Positions 46,744 to 52,993 of a stretch of 64,000 nt of DNA are shown here, one piece after another. The notes under the pieces are model-generated. The model was not told the DNA's origin, ran no database searches, and saw only the letters and a program-made list of their open reading frames with translations. The DNA lies in NCBI RefSeq assembly GCF_024653915.1, contig NZ_JANLGY010000006.1:1-64000 (forward strand). The letters are read 5' to 3'. A program made the translations under genes and the position numbers. Position 1 is the stretch's first letter; every line of letters begins with the position of its first letter. The DNA is from Sulfuricaulis sp. (GTDB lineage: Bacteria > Pseudomonadota > Gammaproteobacteria > Acidiferrobacterales > Sulfurifustaceae).

Positions 46744-46872
46744 GAGTCCTTTCAGTGCATCGGCTGCCAGATTTGGCTGTCTTGAAACTCCCCATCATGT
46801 CGTGTTTGTCTTTTTGTATTATTGCGCACTACAATGAACAAATATGAATGTTTTTAACCACTTACAACAGAC

Positions 46873-46892
46873 TACTGTAAATATATACAGTA
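46873..46892. promoter_or_regulatory. LexA (SOS) box
   Basis: TACTGTAAATATATACAGTA matches 19 of 20 bases of the E. coli LexA consensus TACTGTATATATATACAGTA, including both CTGT/ACAG half sites at the correct spacing. It overlaps a perfect TATAAT (46891-46896) reading towards the first cassette gene. It lies 43 bp upstream of the cassette boundary at 46935/46936. Confidence 0.85.
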
Positions 46893-46893
46893 T

Positions 46894-46917
46894 AATGTCG
46901 TTTTATAAAACGACATT
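46894..46917. promoter_or_regulatory. Perfect 24-bp palindrome next to the LexA box
   Basis: The arms AATGTCGTTTTA and TAAAACGACATT are exact reverse complements with no spacer. It begins two bases after the LexA box and spans the expected transcription start of the TATAAT at 46891. It could be an operator for a dimeric regulator or a 5' hairpin. The protein that binds it is unknown. Confidence 0.6.
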
Positions 46918-46935
46918 TAGGCCGTCTACTTCTAG

Positions 46936-47353
46936 TTAGGGTGCTGAGGAAATATGGTACCAAAACCTATAGTTGGTTTTCTTGTCAGTCCGTTGGCCGT
47001 TCCACTCGTAATCGCTCTGTATATGTTGTGGAACGGCAGTAATAATTTACCGTTGGCAAGTTTGCTGGTAACAGCTGCCTTTAGCTACTTTGTAATGTTG
47101 GTCGCTGGTCTTCCGATTCACTTCGCCCTAAAAGCAATTAAGTTTCAGGGGTGGTGGCTCTATACTCTTTGTGGCGCTCTCCTCGGAGGGTTTATCTCGT
47201 GGTATGTCGATATCGAGCTTTTCAGTCCAGGTTTTGCGTTGCTTCCCGTTGCAGCATCGCTGTCGGCTTTAGTTTGGTGGGTGCTGGCGTGTCCGCACCC
47301 TAACTCGGCGCTCCACCGGACGCGCAAAGACGGCGCGCCGGTGAGCTAGTTCG
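46936..47353 (+). mobile_element. Integron gene cassette 1
   Basis: The boundary G/TTAGGGTGC (G at 46935) is the exact reverse complement of GCACCCTAAC at 47295-47304, the inner end of the cassette's attC site. Pairing of the two cassette ends is the hallmark of an integron cassette that circularises by attC recombination. The 418-bp unit carries one gene in the forward direction and ends at the G of the next core site GTTGGGC (47353-47359). No integrase is in the window. Confidence 0.85.
46954..47349 (+). CDS. Cassette-encoded small membrane protein
   Basis: A 131-aa protein with four predicted hydrophobic helices (VGFLVSPLAVPLVIALYMLW, ASLLVTAAFSYFVMLVAG, WWLYTLCGALLGGFISWYV, FALLPVAASLSALVWWVLA) and a short polar tail. 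The tail NSALHRTRKDGAPVS is encoded by the attC site itself, as often in cassette genes. GAGGA lies 5 bp before the ATG. Composition is clearly lower in G+C than the chromosome. The family is unknown. The upstream LexA box makes DNA-damage control possible. Confidence 0.7.
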   Translation: MVPKPIVGFLVSPLAVPLVIALYMLWNGSNNLPLASLLVTAAFSYFVMLVAGLPIHFALKAIKFQGWWLYTLCGALLGGFISWYVDIELFSPGFALLPVAASLSALVWWVLACPHPNSALHRTRKDGAPVS

Positions 47354-47359
47354 TTGGGC
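47295..47359 (+). repeat. attC site of cassette 1
   Basis: The outer site is GCACCCTAAC (47295-47304) and the core is GTTGGGC (47353-47359, fits GTTRRRY). Inner arms CACCGG-A-CGCGC and GCGCGCCGGTG pair with one extrahelical base, around an AAAGACG loop region. Unpaired bases in an otherwise perfect stem are typical of attC. Length 65 bp, within the known range. Confidence 0.85.
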
Positions 47360-47780
47360 ATCAAAATCACCGAGCTTCGTAAGTGAGGAAATATGGAACT
47401 AAGACAATTTGTATCTCGGGCTCTTTGCGACATCGTGAACGGCATCAAGGATGCGCAACAAGAAACTGACAAAGGAACAATTGTTCCCAAAGTCGCCAGT
47501 AGTTTCAAAGCAGTTGAGACGGGTATCAGTGATCTGACAGCCATAGAGTTTGAGGTAACTGTAAAGACCGATGAGCGCGCTGGGAGTGAAGCCAAGTTGA
47601 GTGTCGTAGCCGCCATTGTTGGTGGCAGCGTGAAAGGCGAAAGCGGTAACAGCAGTGGACATGCAGCAAAGTTGTCTTTCAGAGTTCCGGTCAAACTTCC
47701 GCGGGCTGAATAGCTATCGTGATGCCCAACCCGTCGTTCAAGCGGGACTGCGCAAAAGCGCGCAGCCCCTTAACTTTACG
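47354..47780 (+). mobile_element. Integron gene cassette 2
   Basis: It starts TTGGGCATC after the crossover G at 47353; GTTGGGCATC is the exact reverse complement of GATGCCCAAC at 47721-47730. The 427-bp unit has one forward gene (47393-47713) and ends at the degenerate core GTTACGG (47780-47786). Beyond it the chromosome resumes with a minus-strand Nudix gene. Confidence 0.85.
47393..47713 (+). CDS. Cassette-encoded hypothetical, Trypco2-like
   Basis: A 106-aa soluble protein. It has an N-terminal helix (MELRQFVSRALCDIVNGIKD) and then strands (TAIEFEVTVKTDERAGSEAK, LSVVAAIVGGSVKGESGNSS, AKLSFRVPVKLPRA). The pattern resembles the small trypsin-co-occurring (Trypco2-like) domains known from bacterial conflict and signalling loci, but the match is from memory of the pattern only. 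GTGAGGAAAT precedes the ATG, much as in cassette 1. The stop lies seven bases before its attC site. Confidence 0.65.
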   Translation: MELRQFVSRALCDIVNGIKDAQQETDKGTIVPKVASSFKAVETGISDLTAIEFEVTVKTDERAGSEAKLSVVAAIVGGSVKGESGNSSGHAAKLSFRVPVKLPRAE

Positions 47781-47787
47781 TTACGGC
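47721..47787 (+). repeat. attC site of cassette 2
   Basis: GATGCCCAAC begins the site. The inner stem GGG-A-CTGCGC / GCGCAG-CCC encloses the loop AAAA plus two bases, again with an extrahelical A. The 3' core is degenerate (GTTACGG instead of GTTRRRY), suggesting this end is no longer a good recombination site. Confidence 0.82.
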
Positions 47788-48200
47788 TAAATTATTTTCC
47801 CGGCCCAATCCAATACCGCCAGCACCCGCGGCACCAGCAATCCAAAGGCGGCGTCGTATTCCATCCAGCGGAATTCCTCGTGTTCCGGTTTGCCGAGTTC
47901 TTCGGTGACGGGGAGAAACACTTCACCTTCGGCTGATTCCGCAACGTAGTAACGCGCAATCTTGTTTTTGCCGTAAGGCTCGGTTTCCGTGAACGCATGT
48001 CCCCAACGGAAATCGAGCTGGATCAGCGTGGTTTCCTCTTCCACTTCGCGGATGGCGGCGGCCAGCGGGTCTTCGCCGGGCTCGACCATACCCTTGGAAA
48101 AATCCCAATAATCACGGATGCGCAATAGCAGGTAACGATATTGATCGTCGAAGTGTCGGACGATCACGACACCGGCAGAGAGTGTTGGTTTGATGTTCAT
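47787..48200 (-). CDS. Nudix hydrolase, Ap4A hydrolase-like
   Basis: A 137-aa enzyme with the complete Nudix box GMVEPGEDPLAAAIREVEEE followed by T (G-x5-E-x7-RE-U-x-EE). The surrounding sequence (SAGVVIVRHFDDQYRYLLLR, DYWDFSKGMVEPGE) is like asymmetric bis(5'-nucleosyl)-tetraphosphatases that clear Ap4A. It runs opposite to the cassettes and its stop abuts the last cassette core site. ATG 48200 is used; a GTG at 48215 would add five residues. No clear ribosome binding site. Confidence 0.83.
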   Translation of the reverse strand: MNIKPTLSAGVVIVRHFDDQYRYLLLRIRDYWDFSKGMVEPGEDPLAAAIREVEEETTLIQLDFRWGHAFTETEPYGKNKIARYYVAESAEGEVFLPVTEELGKPEHEEFRWMEYDAAFGLLVPRVLAVLDWAGKII

Positions 48201-48225
48201 TTGTACATAGAGCACATAGCAATTT

Positions 48226-48296
48226 GTAGGGTGTGCTGAGCGGCAGCGAAGCGCACCAGCTGACGGTGCGCAACGCTTCGCTTTTGCGTACCCTAC
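48226..48296. repeat. Hairpin repeat of the GTAGGGTG type
   Basis: The outer arms GTAGGGT and ACCCTAC pair at the ends. Inside, AGCGAAGCG/CGCTTCGCT and GCGCACC/GGTGCGC also pair, so the whole unit can fold as one long stem. It is related to the element at 42771-42848. It lies just upstream of the Nudix gene. Confidence 0.7.
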
Positions 48297-48304
48297 GATT
48301 GTAT

Positions 48305-48330
48305 CTTGGCGTCCTTAGCGTTCTTGGCGG
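48305..48330. repeat. Single arm of the CCGCCAAG repeat family
   Basis: CTTGGCGTCCTTAGCGTTCT followed by TGGCGG resembles the right arm of the inverted repeat at 21128-21153. It stands between the Nudix gene and the fccB terminator, without an opposite arm. Confidence 0.6.
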
Positions 48331-48341
48331 TTTAAGACCAT

Positions 48342-48367
48342 AAAAAAGGGCGGCTTGCGCCGCCCTT
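48342..48367 (-). terminator. Intrinsic terminator of fccAB
   Basis: A 9-bp stem AAGGGCGGC (48346-48354) / GCCGCCCTT (48359-48367) with the loop TTGC. On the minus strand it is followed by a T-run (A-run at 48342-48347). It lies 27 bp after the fccB stop. Confidence 0.88.
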
Positions 48368-48394
48368 GATACATCTTTGGAGGAGAAACCGCGA

Positions 48395-49687
48395 TCAGCC
48401 CCAGATATCGGCAGTGATGCTCTGGTACCAGCCGACGGTGTACTTGGCCTCTTCCTCGCGGAAGGAGTCCGGCGCGTCCTTGGGGCTCACGCCGCCCGAG
48501 CCTTCCACTTCCGTGATGCCTTTCTCCGTGTTGCGGTACACGCCCGCGACCGAGATGCCGTACTTCGGCGCGATCAGGCTGTAGCAGGTGTTGACGAACG
48601 AGTTGGCCGCCGGCGATTCACCCTTGAACATGGCCACAATCGCGGCGGCGCACATCTTGGCCTCGCTGCTGGCGGCGAAGCCGGACTTCGGCAGCGCGCC
48701 GGCGATCGAGGAATCGCCCACCACGTGGATGCCAGGGTGCAGTTTCGACTCGAAGGTTACCGGATTCACCGGGCACCAGCCCTTGTCGTCGGCGAGGCCA
48801 GAGGCCAGCGCGATTTTGCCCGCGGTCTGTGCCGGGATGAAGTTCACGACATCGGCCTTGTGCTTGGCGAGTTCGGCGTCGAGAACCATCTTCTTCACGT
48901 CCACCGCTTTCACTGTGCCGCCCTTCGCACCCGACACCCATTCGATCATGCCGGGATAGAGCTTGTCCCAGCCAGCCTGGAACAGACCCTGTTTCGAGAA
49001 CTTGTCCTTGGCGTCCAGGATGATGATCTTGGACTTGGGCTTATGCTCCTTGAAATAATGAGCGACCATGCTGGCGCGTTCGTACGGTCCGGGTGGGCAG
49101 CGGAACGGGTTGGGCGGCGCGACCATCACAAAAGTGCCACCGTCCTTCATGGCCTTGAGCTTCTTCTGCAACAGCAGCGTCTGCGGCCCGGCCTTCCAGG
49201 CATGCGGCATCACTTCCGCCGCCTTTTCGCTGTAGCCCGGGATGGCGTCGTACTTGAAGTCGATGCCCGGCGATACCACCAACCGGTCGTAACTCAGCGT
49301 CTTGCCGCTCTTGAGCGTGACCTTCTTGCCGGCCGCGTCAATCGTGGTCACGGTGTCGTGCACGACATTGACGCCGTGTTTCTTTTTCAGTGCATCAAAG
49401 TTTTGTGTGATGGAGTCCATGGTGCGCAGGCCGCCCAGCACCAGATTGCTGAACGGGCAGGTGATGAATTTCGTGCTCGGCTCCACCAGTGTCACGGCGA
49501 TGCCGGGGTCGAGACGACGCAAATACTTGGCGCAAGTGGCGCCGCCAAATCCACCGCCCACCACGACCACACGGGCGCTGCCCATGCCGTGCTTGGCGGC
49601 TTGCGCCAGCGAGGCCTGACCGAGCGCACCGGCCGCGGAGGCCGCGCCGGCGATTTTGAGAAAATCTCTGCGAGTAATTTTGCTCAT
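48395..49687 (-). CDS. fccB: Flavocytochrome c sulfide dehydrogenase, flavoprotein subunit
   Basis: A 430-aa periplasmic FAD protein that oxidises sulfide and passes electrons to the cytochrome FccA. A TAT signal (SKITRRDFLKIAGAASAAGA) is followed by the FAD-binding VVVVGGGFGGATCAKYL. Characteristic regions are KFITCPFSNLVLGGLR, the redox-cysteine candidates in NPFRCPPGPYERASMV and SFVNTCYSLIAPKYG, and a second FAD contact GIHVVGDSSIAGALPKSG. The C-terminal FCSD flavin-binding domain ends WYQSITADIWG. fccA is encoded just upstream. Confidence 0.95.
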   Translation of the reverse strand: MSKITRRDFLKIAGAASAAGALGQASLAQAAKHGMGSARVVVVGGGFGGATCAKYLRRLDPGIAVTLVEPSTKFITCPFSNLVLGGLRTMDSITQNFDALKKKHGVNVVHDTVTTIDAAGKKVTLKSGKTLSYDRLVVSPGIDFKYDAIPGYSEKAAEVMPHAWKAGPQTLLLQKKLKAMKDGGTFVMVAPPNPFRCPPGPYERASMVAHYFKEHKPKSKIIILDAKDKFSKQGLFQAGWDKLYPGMIEWVSGAKGGTVKAVDVKKMVLDAELAKHKADVVNFIPAQTAGKIALASGLADDKGWCPVNPVTFESKLHPGIHVVGDSSIAGALPKSGFAASSEAKMCAAAIVAMFKGESPAANSFVNTCYSLIAPKYGISVAGVYRNTEKGITEVEGSGGVSPKDAPDSFREEEAKYTVGWYQSITADIWG

Positions 49688-49696
49688 GTCATTCCC

Positions 49697-50086
49697 CTAT
49701 TTAAGATTGCTGCCGATGTAGTTGGCGAGCGCCTCGATCTCGAGGTCGGTGTAGCCCTTGGCGTGGCGCGTCATGACCGTGGCCGAACGCGCACCGGATT
49801 TGAATTCCTTCAGCACCAGCAACGCCTGCTGCGAATTCATGCCGGTGAGGCTCGGAATGGCGCCGGGGCTGCGGCCGTCGGTGCCGTGGCAGGAGAAACA
49901 GTTGGTGATCATGTTTTTCACCGCGGCGGCACTGGGCGGTGACGCGGGCGGTGCAACAACCGCCGGTGCGGGGGCCGCCGCTGGGGCCGGCGTGGCTGCT
50001 TTGGCGGTTGGTGGTGGAGATTGCGTGGCGCAGCCGACCAGGGCGGCCCCCAGCAACAGTGTCAGGGTGTGATTTTTGAAACGCAT
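49697..50086 (-). CDS. fccA: Flavocytochrome c sulfide dehydrogenase, cytochrome subunit (lipoprotein)
   Basis: A 129-aa mono-heme class I cytochrome c with the heme site CFSCHG and a distal methionine candidate in VMTRHAKGYTDLE. The start at 50086 has a strong AGGAGGT on the minus strand. The N-terminus is a lipoprotein signal with lipobox LVGC at about residue 18, then a proline/alanine-rich linker of about 40 residues. A membrane-tethered FccA differs from the soluble form in purple sulfur bacteria. The gap to fccB is 9 bp. Confidence 0.9.
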   Translation of the reverse strand: MRFKNHTLTLLLGAALVGCATQSPPPTAKAATPAPAAAPAPAVVAPPASPPSAAAVKNMITNCFSCHGTDGRSPGAIPSLTGMNSQQALLVLKEFKSGARSATVMTRHAKGYTDLEIEALANYIGSNLK

Positions 50087-50212
50087 CAGGCACCTCCTCA
50101 GGTGGTTACATGTTTTGAATAATAATAATGACTGCTTTTGTGTTCTTCGAATGTTCAGCTGAGCGCACATGTAATGAGAGGATGAGTTCGACACAGCGGA
50201 TTGATCTCATCC

Positions 50213-50226
50213 TTGATATAAGTCAA
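50213..50226. promoter_or_regulatory. FNR/ANR-like box upstream of fccA
   Basis: TTGATATAAGTCAA matches nine of ten defined bases of the FNR consensus TTGAT-N4-ATCAA. It is about 127 bp upstream of the fccA start on the minus strand. The region 50087-50371 has no gene. Redox control of sulfide oxidation would make sense, but no linked FNR-type gene is seen. Confidence 0.5.
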
Positions 50227-50371
50227 ACGCAATTTACAGATTCACTTCGACCCTCAGTTAATTCCTTTTGGCTATCTAACTCTTCTGCAACGGCCCTTGC
50301 AAGTCGCCGGAATTTCACTTGCGGCAAAATGCCGCAAATTTGGCCTCACGATTGAAAAAACGCGCGCGGCG

Positions 50372-51781
50372 TCAGCGGATTTCGGAGTGTGAGGAAAGAA
50401 GATTCAGCCGCTCACCGGGTTTTGGCATCAGCACCGGCGCGCGCAGGGCTTCCAGGTATTGCGCCAGTGTTTGCATTGGCTCGGTTTCCCCATGCACCAG
50501 CGCCACGGTAGGGCGGCTGGAAAAATTCCGGTACCACTCGAGCAGACCCGACTGGCCCGCATGCGCCGACAGGCCGCCGACAGTGTGAATGCGCGCGCCG
50601 ACACGGATGGTTTCGCTCCAGAGTTTGACGGTTTTGGCGCCATCCACGATTTTCCTCCCGAGTGTACCCCGTGCCTGGAAGCCGGCGAAGATGACGTGGC
50701 ACTGCTCACGCCAGAGGTTGTGCTTCAAATGATGCCGGATGCGCCCGCCGTCGCACATGCCGCTACCGGCGATGATAATGGCGCCGCCGCGCACGCGATT
50801 GATGGCCATGGATTGCGTGGGCGTGCGGCTGAAATGGAGGTTGGGCATGGCAAAGGGGTCGCCGTCTTTTTTGCGACGGCGGTGGGCCTCGGCATCGAAC
50901 AGCTTCCAGTGCTTGCCATAGACTTCCGTGGCTTCAATTGCCATCGGGCTATCGAGGAAGACCGTCCAGTGATCGATGCCCCATTCCCGATTATGGTGTT
51001 TAAGAAAGTAGAGCAACTCCTGGCTGCGGCCGATGGCGAAGGCGGGGATGAGGATGTTGCCCTGGCTTTGCCGCGCCTCGCGGAACACCTCGCCCAGTTC
51101 CGTGAGCGTCTCGTCCCAGGAGCGGTGTTCGCGGTCGCCGTAGGTGCTCTCCATCACCACCAAATCGGCCTCGCGCACGGATTCCGGATTGCGCAGGATC
51201 GGCGCGCCGGCATGCCCCAGGTCACCGCTGAAGACGAGCTTGCGCCGGTGGCCGTTCTCCGTGAGCCACAATTCCACGATGGCCGAGCCGAGGATGTGGC
51301 CCGCGTCCTGCAGGCGTACGCGTACACCCGGCAGTAGTTCCCGTTCCTGACCGTAATCGAGGGCCTGAAACTGGCGCATGGCCTTCTCGGCGTCCGTGCG
51401 TGTATAGAGTGGTTCGACGGGGCGCTTACCCCGGCGCAGGCGGCGCCGGTTTTCGTGTTCGGCATCCTTCTCGTTCAACGAGGCCGCGTCCTTGAGCATG
51501 ATCTGGCACAGGTCGCGCGTGGCGCGGTGAGTGTAAACCGGTCCGCGAAAACCGGCCTTGACCAGCAGCGGCAGGCGGCCGGAATGGTCGAGATGGGCGT
51601 GGGTGAGAATCACGGCATCGATCGCGCGCGGGTCGAAAGCGAAGGCGGCGCGGTTGCGCGCTTCGTCCGCGGCAGCGCCCTGTATCAAGCCGCAGTCGAT
51701 AAGTAGCTGCCGCTCACCGCAGCGCACCAGAAAACAGGAACCGGTGACTTCGCGTGCCGCCCCCAGAAACTGGATATCCAT
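50372..51781 (-). CDS. Beta-CASP metallo-beta-lactamase fold hydrolase
   Basis: A 469-aa protein of the MBL/beta-CASP RNA-processing type. The zinc motif is LTHAHLDHSGRLPLLVKAGF, followed by the aspartate/histidine segments DAGHILGSAIVEL and VFSGDLGHAGAP. The beta-CASP cap has STYGDREH, IPAFAIGRSQELLYFL and IIAGSGMCDGGRIRHHLKHN. The RNA-specificity C-terminus contains HTVGGLSAHAGQSGLLEW. It may act as a ribonuclease; no substrate can be named. Seven bases separate it from the kinase-like gene upstream. Confidence 0.9.
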   Translation of the reverse strand: MDIQFLGAAREVTGSCFLVRCGERQLLIDCGLIQGAAADEARNRAAFAFDPRAIDAVILTHAHLDHSGRLPLLVKAGFRGPVYTHRATRDLCQIMLKDAASLNEKDAEHENRRRLRRGKRPVEPLYTRTDAEKAMRQFQALDYGQERELLPGVRVRLQDAGHILGSAIVELWLTENGHRRKLVFSGDLGHAGAPILRNPESVREADLVVMESTYGDREHRSWDETLTELGEVFREARQSQGNILIPAFAIGRSQELLYFLKHHNREWGIDHWTVFLDSPMAIEATEVYGKHWKLFDAEAHRRRKKDGDPFAMPNLHFSRTPTQSMAINRVRGGAIIIAGSGMCDGGRIRHHLKHNLWREQCHVIFAGFQARGTLGRKIVDGAKTVKLWSETIRVGARIHTVGGLSAHAGQSGLLEWYRNFSSRPTVALVHGETEPMQTLAQYLEALRAPVLMPKPGERLNLLSSHSEIR

Positions 51782-51788
51782 ATCTTGA

Positions 51789-52667
51789 TTATCGCAATTC
51801 GCTTAGCAGTGAATCTATCATGTGTTCCGCCTGGGAAGCGTAACCACCGCCGAACAGGTTGAGGTGGTTGAGGACGTGATAGAGGTTGTACAGCGTCTTG
51901 CGTATCTTGTAACCCGGATCGAGCGGCCACGCCTCCTGATAGCTTTGGTAAAATCGCGCGGGAAATCCCCCGAATAATTCCGTCATGGCCAGGTCCGCTT
52001 CGCGATCGCCGTAATAAACCGCCGGGTCGAAAATCACCGGCTGCTCTCCGGTAGCACTGACATTGCCGCCCCACAGATCGCCGTGCAGCAGCGAAGGGGC
52101 GGGGTGGTAACTGTGGAAAAATTTTTCCATGTTTGCCATCAGGCGCTCGCCCTTTTTCATCATATTGCGACCGTTTTGTGTGGCCAGCTCGAGCTGAAAA
52201 CCGAGACGGTGCTCGCGCCAGAACTCCACCCAGTCGGCGCCGGGCGTGTTGATCTGTGGAGTCGAGCCGATGGTATTGTCGAGATGCCAGCCGAATCGTT
52301 TCTGAGTGCTGCGGTGCATCTGTGCCAGCTCCCGCCCGAGCTGTTCGAGGCCGCGTGCGTCAGCGCCTTCCAGTTCGAGATGTTCGAGCACCAGAAAGGC
52401 GGAGTCCTCGACTTCGCCGGAACATATCGGCCGCGGCACACGCACGCTGCGTGTCTGTGCGATTTCCTTCAGGCCTTCGGCTTCGGCCTCAAACATGGAA
52501 AGGCGTGCAGCGTCGTTGAGTTTGACAAAGAATTTCCTGCTCGTGTCCTGCAGGACCGTGGCGGAGTTGATGCACCCGCCACCGACGGAATGCTGTGACC
52601 GGACAGCAAAGGGCGCGCCGGTGGCTGCGGAAATGTGCTGTGCGATGGTTACCCAGGCTGACTCCAT
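51789..52667 (-). CDS. Fructosamine kinase family protein
   Basis: A 292-aa member of the ketosamine-3-kinase family, with an aminoglycoside-phosphotransferase-like fold. N-lobe VGGGCINSATVL and KFFVKLNDAARLSMFEAEAE, then FLVLEHLELEG. The catalytic loop is LLHGDLWGGNVSATGEQP and the metal-binding region is FDPAVYYGDREADLAMTELF. Start ATG 52667 has GGAGACGGAGGA just upstream; the family length (about 290 aa) supports it over more distant starts. It may repair glycated proteins. Confidence 0.9.
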   Translation of the reverse strand: MESAWVTIAQHISAATGAPFAVRSQHSVGGGCINSATVLQDTSRKFFVKLNDAARLSMFEAEAEGLKEIAQTRSVRVPRPICSGEVEDSAFLVLEHLELEGADARGLEQLGRELAQMHRSTQKRFGWHLDNTIGSTPQINTPGADWVEFWREHRLGFQLELATQNGRNMMKKGERLMANMEKFFHSYHPAPSLLHGDLWGGNVSATGEQPVIFDPAVYYGDREADLAMTELFGGFPARFYQSYQEAWPLDPGYKIRKTLYNLYHVLNHLNLFGGGYASQAEHMIDSLLSELR

Positions 52668-52883
52668 TCCTCCGTCTCCCCAATGTGAGACGGGTAATGT
52701 AGGGGCAATTCCGGAAGGCGAGAAGCACGTGTTGGTCCGAAACCCGCCGAAAAATGACACCTGAACCGACCGAAAAACTGCCAAACCCCGCCGCATGTCC
52801 CGCCGCCAGCCAAAAATCGCCAAAAACGCCTTATTTTCCGCCGTTATTTTCCGCAAGCCACTGATTTTATGGATGCCGATAAG

Positions 52884-52899
52884 TGGCACTGGAATTGCA
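52884..52899 (+). promoter_or_regulatory. Sigma-54 promoter of the GGDEF-EAL gene
   Basis: TGGCACTGGAATTGCA matches 11 of the 12 defined positions of the RpoN consensus, with ten bases between GG and GC. Transcription would start near 52910 and leave an 80-90 nt leader. The rest of the 326-bp divergent gap (52668-52993) shows no gene; a GCC/CCG-rich stretch at about 52770-52850 might hold an activator site, but no dyad is obvious. Confidence 0.75.
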
Positions 52900-52993
52900 G
52901 GATTTACAGGCCGCCAGCGCGTTTGCGCCTAAGGATTGGTCTGCGTCGGGCGCTTTAGGGACAGGGACATTACAGGAGGTAACAAGAGTTCCA

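Noticed and set aside
46746-46798. Possible start of a divergent integrase gene on the minus strand upstream of the LexA box
   Set aside because: A minus-strand ATG exists near 46798, but only about 15 codons follow before a stop, and they do not resemble an integron integrase N-terminus.
46844-46941. A further attC site before cassette 1
   Set aside because: The core GTTAGGG is present, but I could not find a paired outer site with complementary inner arms. An attI-type or simple boundary fits better.
48377-49942. Plus-strand open frame of 521 codons opposite fccB and fccA
   Set aside because: It is antisense to fccB with its TAT signal and FAD motifs. The product is repetitive in His/Arg/Gly and unlike any protein.
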